Positions 1 through 7,052 are shown, counted from the stretch's first letter. The stretch is DNA of 19,652 nucleotides from Lentisphaeria bacterium (GCA_900768515.1 CAAGDG010000032.1:1-19652); one strand, 5' to 3'. The notes: a model not told the origin generated them from the letters alone. A program made the numbers and translations.

Positions 1-252
1 ACGTCCCGTTACTCCGCTTTTCTTTGCTTACTTTCTTTTCTCGCGAAAACGGGGGACCGGGGGGAATCCCCCGGCGGGACAAGGCCGCCAGAGGCGCCAC
101 GTCCTGTTACTCCGCTTTTCTTTGCTTACCTTCTTTTCTCGCAGAAACACGGGGGATCCAAGGGGGGGAGCCCCCCCCTTGGCGGGACAAGGCCGCCAGA
201 GGCGGCACGTCCCGTTACTCCGCTTTTCTTTGCTTACTTTCTTTTCTCGCGA
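1..252. repeat. Tandem hairpin repeat, about 2.5 copies of a 98-108 bp unit
   Basis: Copy A is 1-98, copy B 99-206 and partial copy C 207-252. Each begins with ACGTCC(C/T)GTTACTCCG followed by a pyrimidine-rich stretch. In A and B a G/C hairpin follows (57-74 in A, 158-182 in B), then a shared segment GGCGGGACAAGGCCGCCAGAGGCG. The hairpin arms differ between copies but stay paired: CCGGGGG/CCCCCGG in A and CCAAGGGGGGG/CCCCCCCTTGG in B. The segment 192-206 also folds, as GCCGCC-AGA-GGCGGC. No transposase is visible. It may be a REP- or MITE-like intergenic element or a transcript-end structure; its role is unknown. Confidence 0.8.
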
Positions 253-264
253 AAAGAAAGTAAG
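233..264 (-). terminator. 14-bp perfect inverted repeat at the response-regulator 3' end
   Basis: Arms at 233-246 and 251-264 are exactly complementary and flank a 4-nt loop. Read on the minus strand, the direction of the response-regulator gene, the loop is GCGA, a GNRA tetraloop. The TAA stop codon at 234-236 lies inside the 3' arm. No T-run follows on either strand, so it is not a canonical intrinsic terminator. It may instead stabilise the mRNA 3' end or be part of the adjoining repeat. The structure is seen directly; the role is inferred. Confidence 0.45.
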
Positions 265-1655
265 CGGCGGTGGAGGGTGCGGCGGCTGATGCCGAGGAGT
301 TTGGCGGCGGCGGTACGATTTCCATTACATTCCTGGAGGGCTTTTTCAATCAGGATTCGTTCATTCTCCTCAAGTGCGACAGAGGGAGTTCCGGCAGAGG
401 GAGAGACTGGCGGCACGGAGTCCGAGGGGAAGAGGGGGTGACCGTTCCGGATATTTTCGGGAATATCTTTAACTTGGAGTTCACCGCCGGAGGAGAGGAC
501 GACCATACACTCGATGCAGTTACGCAGTTCGCGGATATTGCCGGGCCAAGGATAACTGGAAAGGAGGGCGAGGGCCTCGTGGGAAATTCCGGTGACATTC
601 CGCTGATTATCGTGGGCGAACTCCTCGATGAACTGTTTCACGAAAAGGGGGATTTCAGCCTTTCTCTCCCGCAGCGGGGGGAGATCCAGATTGACGACGG
701 AGAGGCGATAAAAGAGATCTTCCCGGAACGTCTTCTCCGCGACCATGGAGCGAAGGTCACGATTGGTGGCGGCGATAAGGCGGACATCGACTTTGATGGT
801 TTCAGAGCCTCCGACTCTTTCAAAGGATCTGGTTTCGAGAACGCGCAGGAGTTTGACCTGGGTGGCGAGATCGATCTCCCCGATTTCATCGAGGAAGAGG
901 GTGCCCCGGTCGGCGAGTTCAAAACGACCTTTCCGCCGTTCAGTGGCACCGGTAAACGCGCCCTTCTCGTAACCGAAGAGTTCGCTTTCGAGGAGGGAGG
1001 AGGTCAAAGCTGCGCAGTGAACAGCGACGAAATATCCGGTTCTTCCGCTGTGATCGTGCAGAAGGCGCGCGATCACTTCCTTGCCGGTGCCGCTCTCACC
1101 GGTGATCAGCACAGTGGAGCGGGAAGGGGCGACGGTCTCTGCGAGAGCGACGACCCGTGCCATGGGGTCGCCGCTGCCCGGGGGGGGAAGAACCAGCGGT
1201 TCTCCCTCCGGGGAAACCGGACGAATCGGAACAGCGGCAGGCTCGGATGCGGGTTCCGCCGGATTCGAGGGGGAGATATTCTTTTTTCTGGAAGCCAGAG
1301 CGGCATCGATCACGCTTTCGAGCTTGTCAAGCTTCACCGGTTTGGCGACGAAGTCGAAAGCGCCTTTTTTTACGGCGGCGACGGCGTCGCTGATTGAGCC
1401 GTAAGCGGTCAGAAGGATGCAGAGGGGCTGGTCGGCCTTGCTCCGGGTGGCTTCGAGGACGCTCATTCCGTCGGCGTTGGGCATGCGCAGATCGGTCAGC
1501 ACCAGGTCGTAATTATGGTTGCGGAGCAGTTCGATGGCGGCTTCGCCGTCGGCGGCGGTTTCGACGTCGAAACGGAGTTTGAGGAACCTGGCCATGGCCT
1601 CGCGAGTATTGTGTTCGTCATCGACGATCAGAATCCGCTGTTTTTTATCCACCAC
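234..1655 (-). CDS. Sigma-54-dependent response regulator, NtrC family
   Basis: This is a two-component transcription activator of about 473 residues with three domains. The receiver (about 1-120) has acidic pair D12/D13, phosphoacceptor D55, T83 and K105. After a Pro-rich linker comes an AAA+ domain with Walker A GESGTGKE (186-193), the sigma-54-contacting GAFTGA loop (232-237) and a Walker B ending LFLDE (about 257). A Fis-type helix-turn-helix lies at the C-terminus. The start is taken as GTG at 1655 because AGGAGG (1665-1670) sits 9 nt upstream. An in-frame ATG at 1673 lacks a ribosome site and would place that AGGAGG inside the gene. GTG at 1652 is also possible. It follows rng by 20 nt and is probably cotranscribed. 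No sensor kinase is in the window, so the signal is unknown. The last nine codons lie in the repeat-associated palindrome. Confidence 0.92.
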   Translation of the reverse strand: MVDKKQRILIVDDEHNTREAMARFLKLRFDVETAADGEAAIELLRNHNYDLVLTDLRMPNADGMSVLEATRSKADQPLCILLTAYGSISDAVAAVKKGAFDFVAKPVKLDKLESVIDAALASRKKNISPSNPAEPASEPAAVPIRPVSPEGEPLVLPPPGSGDPMARVVALAETVAPSRSTVLITGESGTGKEVIARLLHDHSGRTGYFVAVHCAALTSSLLESELFGYEKGAFTGATERRKGRFELADRGTLFLDEIGEIDLATQVKLLRVLETRSFERVGGSETIKVDVRLIAATNRDLRSMVAEKTFREDLFYRLSVVNLDLPPLRERKAEIPLFVKQFIEEFAHDNQRNVTGISHEALALLSSYPWPGNIRELRNCIECMVVLSSGGELQVKDIPENIRNGHPLFPSDSVPPVSPSAGTPSVALEENERILIEKALQECNGNRTAAAKLLGISRRTLHRRLLSFREKRK

Positions 1656-1663
1656 AGGGAAGA

Positions 1664-1670
1664 CCCTCCT
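1664..1670 (-). promoter_or_regulatory. Ribosome binding site that decides the response-regulator start
   Basis: Minus-strand AGGAGGG lies just downstream of an in-frame ATG (1671-1673) and 9 nt before GTG at 1653-1655. Starting at this GTG or the adjacent one puts the receiver's first beta strand a few residues from the N-terminus, as is usual in the family. Confidence 0.6.
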
Positions 1671-1675
1671 CATAC

Positions 1676-3322
1676 TTACTTAAGTTCTTCGCCGGTGGCG
1701 AGATCGATCAGTCGGAACTCCTCGTAATGGAGCTGCGGATCGGCGCGGAAACTCAGGGTGTGACGATTCTTCTCCTCAATTTCGCGGAGGAGCCCGGCGT
1801 CCTCGTTGCGAAGCCGGGCGAGGATGTCGGGATGCATGATCACCCGGACCTCCTCCACGCCGCGAAATCTGCTCTCACGAAGAATCGAGTTGAGCCGGCG
1901 TTGAATTTCGACACTCATGGTGACCGGGGATTTGACATGGCCGGTGCCGTTGCAGTAGGGGCACGGATTGTAAACCTGATCATTGAGGCTCTCATGTTCA
2001 CGCTGCCGGGTCATTTCCATCAATCCGAGCTTGGAGAGGGGGAGCACCTTGGTTTTGGCGCGGTCGTCCTTGACCGCTTTTTTCATGTGGCGGAGCAGTT
2101 CTTCGCGGTCGCGGGCACTGCGCATATCGATGAAGTCGAGTACGACGAGTCCGCCGATGTTGCGGAGCCGGAGCTGCCGGGCAATCTCGTCGGCGGCCTC
2201 AAGGTTGGTCTGCAAAATGAATTCCGGCTGGTCGGTACCCTTGCGGCCGCGCCCGGAGTTGACGTCAATCGCGATCAAGGCTTCGGTTTCATCGATGCAG
2301 ATGTAGCCGCCGCCGGGGAGCCGGACCTCGCGCTGGTAGACCTCGCGGAGCTGATCGTTGATCCGGTATTGTTCGAAGATCGGGCGCGGAGAGTTGTAGA
2401 CGGTGACCTTTCCGGCCATCTTCTTGCCGCCGATGCGGTTGAGGGTATCGACGATCTGCTTTCCCGCCGTCTTGTCGTCGACGACGATGCCGGAGATCTC
2501 CTCGGTCATGAAGTCGCGGATGGTCCGTTCGATCAAATTGGGTTCGGCAAAGACCTCGGCGGGAGCCTTTCTGGTTTCCATGGCGTTTTCAATTTTGCGC
2601 CAGTAGTCGAGCAGAAGTTCGAGGTCGTTTTTGAAGAAAGTTGACCGCCTACCCTCCCCGACTGTGCGGCAGATCAACCCCATGCCCTCGGGCAGTTCGA
2701 GTGAAGCGAGAATCTTGCGGAGCCGGTCGCGCTCCTGGGCGCCCTCGATCCGGGTGGAAAGCCCAATGTGTTCGCAATACGGCATCAATACCAGGTAGCG
2801 ACCGGGAATGGAGAGGTTGGTGGTCACGCGGGCGCCCTTGGTTCCGATCGGGGACTTGACCACCTGAACCAGGATCTCCATGCCGGGCTTGAAAAACTCC
2901 GGAATGTCGGCGACCGTCAGTTTCTTCTTGCGCCGCAGCGCTTCGGCGACGATCTTTCCCTTCTCCTGCCGCTTGCGGCGGCGGGCGGAGATTGGGGCGT
3001 CACCGCCGGCGGCCTCTTCGCGTTCGAGTTCCTCTGCCTCCTCCAACCGCCGGCCGAGGAGGTCGTCACCGCCGGGAATCATTTCATGGTAGTGAAGAAA
3101 GGCGTTTTTTTCAGCGCCGATGTCGACGAAAGCCGCCTGAAGGGAAGGTTCGAGGTTGACGATGCGTCCGAGGTAGATGTTGCCGACCTTGGGACCGGTA
3201 TCGTCGCGTTCCATCTGATACTCCTCAAGGCGCCCGCCGTTGAGCAGGGCGAAGCGGCGCTCAAGTTTCTCACAGTTCAAAATGATCTGTTTGCCTGTTT
3301 TTTCCATTGATTGTACCATCAT
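1676..3322 (-). CDS. rng: Ribonuclease G/E family endoribonuclease
   Basis: A 5'-end-sensing endoribonuclease for rRNA maturation and mRNA decay, 548 residues long. That is close to RNase G plus an insertion, and it lacks the long RNase E C-terminal scaffold. The S1 RNA-binding domain starts near residue 45 (KVGNIYLGRIVNLEPSLQAA) and is split by a charged insertion at about 82-150 rich in Glu, Arg and Lys. Catalytic aspartates are D353 (AIDVNSG) and D396 (VLDFIDM), 43 residues apart as in the E. coli enzymes. The Zn-link CPYC follows at 454-457. The N-terminus offers ATG at 3322, 3319 and 3307 without a clear ribosome site; the first is used here. It lies 3 nt after fmt, suggesting translational coupling, and 2 nt before the alternative ATG of the response regulator. 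Confidence 0.95.
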   Translation of the reverse strand: MMVQSMEKTGKQIILNCEKLERRFALLNGGRLEEYQMERDDTGPKVGNIYLGRIVNLEPSLQAAFVDIGAEKNAFLHYHEMIPGGDDLLGRRLEEAEELEREEAAGGDAPISARRRKRQEKGKIVAEALRRKKKLTVADIPEFFKPGMEILVQVVKSPIGTKGARVTTNLSIPGRYLVLMPYCEHIGLSTRIEGAQERDRLRKILASLELPEGMGLICRTVGEGRRSTFFKNDLELLLDYWRKIENAMETRKAPAEVFAEPNLIERTIRDFMTEEISGIVVDDKTAGKQIVDTLNRIGGKKMAGKVTVYNSPRPIFEQYRINDQLREVYQREVRLPGGGYICIDETEALIAIDVNSGRGRKGTDQPEFILQTNLEAADEIARQLRLRNIGGLVVLDFIDMRSARDREELLRHMKKAVKDDRAKTKVLPLSKLGLMEMTRQREHESLNDQVYNPCPYCNGTGHVKSPVTMSVEIQRRLNSILRESRFRGVEEVRVIMHPDILARLRNEDAGLLREIEEKNRHTLSFRADPQLHYEEFRLIDLATGEELK

Positions 3323-3325
3323 CGA

Positions 3326-4315
3326 TTAAATTGGGTTTTCCGCGGGAGCGGAAACGGGGGCGAAGGGAACAATTTCAGGTTTCTCCCCGCGCAACCCGTT
3401 CAAATAAGCGACCGCGGGCATGGCGCGCCGTCCGGGAGGCGCAAGTCCCAGAATTTCCAGCGCCCACCTGCCGCAGCCGATCACCAGCGCGTACTTGTCA
3501 GCTTGCAGAAGCTGTCCGGGAGCCCCCCCCTGATCCCGCCGGACCAGCGCCCGAAGCAAAGTGACCGTCTCTTCGCCCCGGGAAGTGCGCAGAACCATTC
3601 TCGCTCCGGGCCACGGGAAATAGGCACGGATCATCGCCTCGATGTCGTAGGCGCTCTTGCGCCAGTCGATCATTCCGTCCGACTTCCGGATCTTGGTGCA
3701 GACCGTCGCGAGGGTGGAATCCTGACGGCGGGGTTCCAGGTGCCCGGCGTTGATTGCGCAGAGGATGCCGGGGGTCACGGATGCCGCGATCCTCCCGAGT
3801 TTGAATTCCAGAATATCCGCGTACTCCCGGTAATCAAGCGGAACCGTGATCGAATGATAGACCGGTCCGGAATCCAGTCCGCGCTCCATCGCCATGAAGC
3901 AGATGCCGGTTTCGGCATCCCGGTTGAGAATGCACTGGGTGATCGGGGACGCCCCGCGGTAGCGGGGCAGCAGCGAGGCATGGATGTTCACGCAGCCGAC
4001 ACGGGGCAGAGCCAGCAGTTCCGCCCGGAGAATCTGGCCGAAGGAGACCACCAGAATGATATCCGGAGTACGCCGCCGAAGCCCGTCGAGATACTCCGGG
4101 GAATTGACCGACGCGATCCGCTCGGGTTCCAGGCCGAGCGAAATCGCGGCGGCGCCGACCGGAGTCGGCGTCGGACGGCGGCTGCGGCCGGCCGGCCGGT
4201 CCAGCTGGGTGCCGACCCCGACCAGTTCCAGCACTGGACTGGCGGCGACCTGCTTCAGAATCGGAACGGCGATCGGACCCGATCCCAAAAAATAGATTTT
4301 CGGTTTGTTGGTCAT
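3326..4315 (-). CDS. fmt: Methionyl-tRNA formyltransferase
   Basis: Transfers a formyl group from 10-formyl-tetrahydrofolate to Met-tRNA(fMet) for bacterial translation initiation. The 329-residue product has the normal family length. The N-terminal formyltransferase domain (about 1-200) carries TQLDRPAGR (36-44), the catalytic asparagine and histidine N110 and H112 in VNIHASLLPRYRGA, and D148 in GLDSG. The C-terminal OB-like tRNA-binding domain contains IDW and PWPGA motifs. The start is ATG at 4315, giving MTNKPKIYFLGSGP. The reading frame stays open further upstream, but that extension crosses the folK region and has no family match. The usual GTPEF motif is GSGPI here. It is first in the minus-strand group with rng, and it faces folK across a 74-bp AT-rich gap. 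Confidence 0.95.
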   Translation of the reverse strand: MTNKPKIYFLGSGPIAVPILKQVAASPVLELVGVGTQLDRPAGRSRRPTPTPVGAAAISLGLEPERIASVNSPEYLDGLRRRTPDIILVVSFGQILRAELLALPRVGCVNIHASLLPRYRGASPITQCILNRDAETGICFMAMERGLDSGPVYHSITVPLDYREYADILEFKLGRIAASVTPGILCAINAGHLEPRRQDSTLATVCTKIRKSDGMIDWRKSAYDIEAMIRAYFPWPGARMVLRTSRGEETVTLLRALVRRDQGGAPGQLLQADKYALVIGCGRWALEILGLAPPGRRAMPAVAYLNGLRGEKPEIVPFAPVSAPAENPI

Positions 4316-4389
4316 ATTCCGTATTTGAAAAAGTTTTTTTCCATGCAATAATAAATATAAATGCAAGTTCCCAAAAAAACGAATGAAAA
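4316..4389. promoter_or_regulatory. AT-rich divergent promoter region between fmt and folK
   Basis: This 74-bp gap separates divergently transcribed fmt and folK and is much more AT-rich than its flanks. On the plus strand TTGAAA (4325-4330) and TAATAA (4349-4354) are 18 bp apart. On the minus strand TATTAT (4353-4348) could be a -10 for fmt, with only a poor -35. Promoters for both genes must lie here or within the genes; the exact boxes are uncertain. Confidence 0.35.
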
Positions 4390-4869
4390 ATGGCAAAAAG
4401 CGTAAAAATTGCGCTGATGTTCGGAGCGAGCGAAGGTGATTTCGACCGGACGTTCCGGGAGGCCCGGGAAGCGCTGGTCCGAGCCGGCCTCGCCGCGGTG
4501 CGGACCAGCTCGATCTATCGCGGACCGGCGGTCGACTGCGTGCCGGGAACCCCGGACTTCGGCGACATGGCGCTGACCGGAGAATGGCCCGGCAGCGAGG
4601 AGGAGCTGCTGACGCTCTGCCAGGAGCTGGAACGGCGGGCGGGGCGGCCGGCGGTCCATTCCAGCCGGGAATCCCGGGTTCTGGATATCGATCTGATCCT
4701 CTTCGGCGACCGGGTCCGGCACGACCCGCGCCTGACGCTTCCGCACCCCCGGGCGCAGCAGCGGGAATTCGTATTGAAACCGCTCGCGCAGATCGCACCT
4801 GAGCTGCGTTTTCCCGATTCCGGGCGCACCGTGGCCGAATGTTTGCAAAATTTATCGAAAGAAAATTGA
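4390..4869 (+). CDS. folK: 2-amino-4-hydroxy-6-hydroxymethyldihydropteridine pyrophosphokinase (HPPK)
   Basis: Folate-synthesis enzyme that transfers pyrophosphate from ATP to 6-hydroxymethyl-dihydropterin, making the substrate for dihydropteroate synthase. The 159 residues match the usual family length. The signature near 93-104 (RESRVLDIDLIL) carries the Mg-binding aspartates D99 and D101 and the arginine equivalent R96. LPHPR (117-121) supplies the conserved histidine H119. Two family motifs deviate. The usual GSNLGD near the N-terminus is GASEGD (12-17). The asparagine expected in the DxxNAA segment, which contacts pterin in E. coli HPPK (N55), appears as D59 in DFGDMA. ATG at 4390 is used; no strong ribosome site precedes it. 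It is first in the plus-strand group, with no other folate gene nearby. Confidence 0.88.
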   Translation: MAKSVKIALMFGASEGDFDRTFREAREALVRAGLAAVRTSSIYRGPAVDCVPGTPDFGDMALTGEWPGSEEELLTLCQELERRAGRPAVHSSRESRVLDIDLILFGDRVRHDPRLTLPHPRAQQREFVLKPLAQIAPELRFPDSGRTVAECLQNLSKEN

Positions 4870-4893
4870 AACCGGGCGGATTTGCAATATATT
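4866..4893 (+). promoter_or_regulatory. Candidate sigma-70 promoter for the small membrane protein gene
   Basis: TTGAAA (4866-4871), overlapping the folK stop codon, and TATATT (4888-4893) are separated by 16 bp. Each matches the consensus at 5 of 6 bases. Transcription would begin near 4900, about 47 nt before the ATG at 4947. This would let the genes after folK be expressed independently of it. Confidence 0.45.
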
Positions 4894-4946
4894 ATTAACT
4901 GTGGTTTGTATATCAGTCGGCAACTCAATTCAGACAGGAATCAATT

Positions 4947-5309
4947 ATGGACGACAATATTTCCATCACCAGCATCTCATTCTGGATCGCGGCAATTCTC
5001 ACCTGGGTCATTGTGATGATGGTGCTGGTTCAGCTTTCCCGGTTCCTCACCAAATTCAATGACGGACGGCGGGACCTCGAAGCAAACATCCTCAGCATTG
5101 CCGCGCAGTTGAAATCGATACAGACCTCCCTGACCGAGATGGTCGCGGAACAGAAACGGGTCAGCCGCCTGACCATCGAACAGCTCGAACTGCAGAAGGC
5201 CGAAATGACAGGAGACTTCGACATCGTCGAAGAGCCGATTCCGACTCTTCCCGAAAGCAAGCTCGGGGGGCCTTCCGCCGGCGTGAAGTTCCCGGAACTC
5301 AAGCTGTAA
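4947..5309 (+). CDS. Small membrane-anchored coiled-coil protein of unknown function
   Basis: I do not recognise this 120-residue protein. It has a short N-terminus, one hydrophobic segment at about residues 11-31 (SFWIAAILTWVIVMMVLVQL), then a polar helical region at about 35-82 with heptad-like spacing that looks like a short coiled coil. A Pro/Gly-rich acidic tail ends in ELKL. The charge pattern suggests a bitopic inner-membrane protein with the coiled coil in the cytoplasm. AGGAAT lies shortly before ATG at 4947. A promoter candidate sits in the preceding 77-bp gap, and an exported protein gene follows after 43 nt. The two may work together, but this is inferred only from adjacency. Confidence 0.75.
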   Translation: MDDNISITSISFWIAAILTWVIVMMVLVQLSRFLTKFNDGRRDLEANILSIAAQLKSIQTSLTEMVAEQKRVSRLTIEQLELQKAEMTGDFDIVEEPIPTLPESKLGGPSAGVKFPELKL

Positions 5310-5352
5310 CCATCAAAAACAGAACTTTTTACACCGAGAGGAGTTGTTTGCC

Positions 5353-5946
5353 ATGAAAAAATTGCTTCTGGTTCTTGGAGTTGCCGGAGCGCTTTTCACC
5401 GGCGCCGCCGCGCCCGCCGCCGATTCCGACGATTCGCTCAGCAGGACAATCACCGAGAAAATCGTGCTCTATATCCCGAACCGCATTCTCGACGCCCTCG
5501 ACATCTTTTCCGTGAACGTCGGCGTCGGCCCCATCGTGGAAGCGCAGATGATGGGTTCCCGCGCCGTCTGGGGCGGCGCCGGGTGCGGCCTGGTATGGAA
5601 GGCGTATAAAGGCTTCGGCCGTCAGTACGGCTTCTGCGAGGAGCAGGGGTGGTACTGGTCCTTCGTCACCGTCAGCGAGGAGAACTGGGGGGTCACCCGG
5701 AGCACTTCGCTGGTCAAGAAATACACCGAAATGCGCGCCGGATTCCCGCAGCCGGACACCCGCGCCTACGGTTTCGAGTTTCCGTGGAACAGCGGACCGC
5801 GCGACTACTGGCAGATCGGCGGCTCCCTCGGGTTCCTGGTGGATGCGGACCTCTACATTCACCCGCTTGAATGGTTCGACCTCGCGCTGGGCGTCTTCTG
5901 CATCGACTTCACCGGGGACGACCTCACATTCAACAGCTTCCAGTGA
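5353..5946 (+). CDS. Exported protein of unknown function
   Basis: A 197-residue protein with a clear Sec signal peptide: MKKLLLVLGVAG, a hydrophobic core, then an APA/AD cleavage site near residues 22-23. No lipobox cysteine is present. The mature part contains ILDALDIFSVNVGVGPIVEA, a Gly-rich stretch, several Trp/Tyr segments and three cysteines, and it ends in alternating hydrophobic stretches (LEWFDLALGVFCIDF) that could be beta strands. I do not recognise the family. ATG at 5353 is chosen because GAGAGGAG (5336-5343) ends 9 nt upstream; an upstream TTG at 5344 would overlap that site's spacing. It follows the membrane coiled-coil gene and precedes a CxxCxxCC gene. It may act in the periplasm or outer membrane; its role is unknown. 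Confidence 0.78.
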   Translation: MKKLLLVLGVAGALFTGAAAPAADSDDSLSRTITEKIVLYIPNRILDALDIFSVNVGVGPIVEAQMMGSRAVWGGAGCGLVWKAYKGFGRQYGFCEEQGWYWSFVTVSEENWGVTRSTSLVKKYTEMRAGFPQPDTRAYGFEFPWNSGPRDYWQIGGSLGFLVDADLYIHPLEWFDLALGVFCIDFTGDDLTFNSFQ

Positions 5947-5951
5947 AACGC

Positions 5952-5994
5952 GGACTCCCGCGGAAACGAGAACGGGAGTTCCGGCGGGGAGTCC
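5952..5994 (+). other. Mutually exclusive hairpins between two genes
   Basis: GGACTCC (5952-5958) can pair with GGAGTCC (5988-5994). The overlapping ACTCCCG (5954-5960) can instead pair with CGGGAGT (5973-5979). The first pairing covers the GGGGAG sequence ahead of the next gene, but that sequence is 15 nt from its ATG. There is no T-run, so neither is an obvious terminator. The complementarity is seen directly; any regulatory use is speculative. Confidence 0.25.
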
Positions 5995-6006
5995 ATTCCT
6001 TGTCCC

Positions 6007-6357
6007 ATGCGGAAATTTGAATGCAGACGGTGCGGCAACTGCTGCCGCTGGTCGGGTTGCGTCAAGCTGGAGTCGCACCGGGTGGACGCCATCGCCGCAT
6101 TCCTCGACATTCCGGTCGAAGAGTTTCTGGAGCGTTACACCCGGCTGATGCCCGACCGCCAGGGACTGAGCCTGACTGAAAAGCCCGACGGCAGCTGCGT
6201 CTTCCTCGACGGAGAAGAGGGAGAGCCTGCACGCTGCAGGATCCAGCCGGTCAAACCCGAACAGTGCGACCGCTTTCCGTTGCACTGGAACTTTCCGGGG
6301 TGGGAGGCGCTCTGCCCGGGCGCCCCGTCGCAAACGGAAAAACCGGCGGAATCTTGA
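6007..6357 (+). CDS. CxxCxxCC (YkgJ-type) cysteine-cluster protein
   Basis: A 116-residue protein with the family signature at its very N-terminus, C6-x2-C9-x2-C12-C13, followed by C18. Later cysteines lie in the GSCVFL, ARCRI, EQCDRFP and ALCPG segments. Family members are thought to bind zinc or an iron-sulfur cluster through these cysteines, and their biochemical roles are mostly unknown. The CRI-x-PVKPEQCDRFPL part matches the conserved second half of the family. The start at ATG 6007 keeps the cluster near residue 6, as is typical; no good ribosome site is seen. It lies between an exported-protein gene and gmk in the same direction. Confidence 0.85.
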   Translation: MRKFECRRCGNCCRWSGCVKLESHRVDAIAAFLDIPVEEFLERYTRLMPDRQGLSLTEKPDGSCVFLDGEEGEPARCRIQPVKPEQCDRFPLHWNFPGWEALCPGAPSQTEKPAES

Positions 6358-6434
6358 AGAAAACAATCTGTTCCCTCCGGGAGAGAACGAAATTTTGAAG
6401 CGGAGAGTGAACGGATCAGGAACGAGGTGGAGAA

Positions 6435-7052
6435 ATGCAGAAACGCGGAACAATCATTGTCCTTTCCGGCCCGAGCGGGGTCGGGAAATCCACCCTGGTG
6501 GGAAAAGTGCGCGAAAAGATGCCGGAACTGGAATTCTCCATCTCCTGCACCACCCGGCAGCCGCGAACCGGGGAGCAGCACGGCATTCACTACTACTTTC
6601 TGACGCCGGAGGAGTTCGAACGGCGGGTCGGGAACGGTGAATTCGTCGAACACGCCCGGGTCTTCGCCCACCGGTACGGAACGCTGAAAAGCGAAGTGCT
6701 CGACCGGGTCCGGGCGGGCCGCGACGTGGTCCTCGACATCGACGTCCAGGGGGCGATGCAGATTCGGGACGCCGCTTCGCGAGATCCGGAGCTGGCCGCG
6801 AGCACGGTTTTCGTTTTCATCGGTCCCCCGTCACTGCCGACGCTGGAGCGGCGGTTGCGGCGGAGAGCCACCGACTCGGAGGAGCAGATCACCCTCCGGC
6901 TGAACACCGCCCGGCATGAGCTCTCCTTCTGGAACCGTTACGACTATCTGGTGATCAACGATGACGTGGAGACTGCGGCCGTGGAGATGGAGCAGTTGTT
7001 CCGTTCCTTCCGGCTCCGCACCGGCTGCTGGCCGAAGGAGATGTTCGAATGA
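6435..7052 (+). CDS. gmk: Guanylate kinase
   Basis: Phosphorylates GMP to GDP using ATP, an essential step in guanine nucleotide synthesis in the cytoplasm. The 205-residue length is typical. The P-loop is GPSGVGKST at 12-20. The GMP-binding segment follows, with CTTRQPRTGE and the YYF and EFVEHA motifs. The LID region includes LRRRATDSEEQI. AGGTGGAG directly precedes ATG at 6435. The stop overlaps the coaC start (ATGA, 7049-7052), which implies translational coupling. Many bacteria carry rpoZ between gmk and coaBC; it is absent here. Confidence 0.97.
   Translation: MQKRGTIIVLSGPSGVGKSTLVGKVREKMPELEFSISCTTRQPRTGEQHGIHYYFLTPEEFERRVGNGEFVEHARVFAHRYGTLKSEVLDRVRAGRDVVLDIDVQGAMQIRDAASRDPELAASTVFVFIGPPSLPTLERRLRRRATDSEEQITLRLNTARHELSFWNRYDYLVINDDVETAAVEMEQLFRSFRLRTGCWPKEMFE

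Noticed and set aside
1..252. CRISPR array
   Set aside because: The unit is about 100 bp, contains long G/C hairpins and has no unique spacers of even length; no cas genes are present.
24..263. Open frame of 79 codons on the plus strand through the tandem repeat
   Set aside because: Its sequence is just the repeat translated more than once (RDKAARG...SAFLCL twice), it has no ribosome site and it overlaps the end of the response regulator. It is best seen as repeat sequence.
233..264. Canonical rho-independent terminator
   Set aside because: The hairpin is strong, but it is AT-rich in the stem, contains the stop codon and is not followed by a T-run on either strand. It is kept only as a 3'-end hairpin.
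4316..4798. N-terminal extension of fmt up to 4798 on the minus strand
   Set aside because: The extension is antisense to folK, is low-complexity Arg/Ala/Pro-rich and crosses the AT-rich promoter gap. The Fmt family starts at MTNKPKIYF.
4312..4848. Minus-strand frame of 178 codons opposite folK
   Set aside because: It has no family signature; folK on the other strand has metal-binding and histidine motifs in the right order and spacing.
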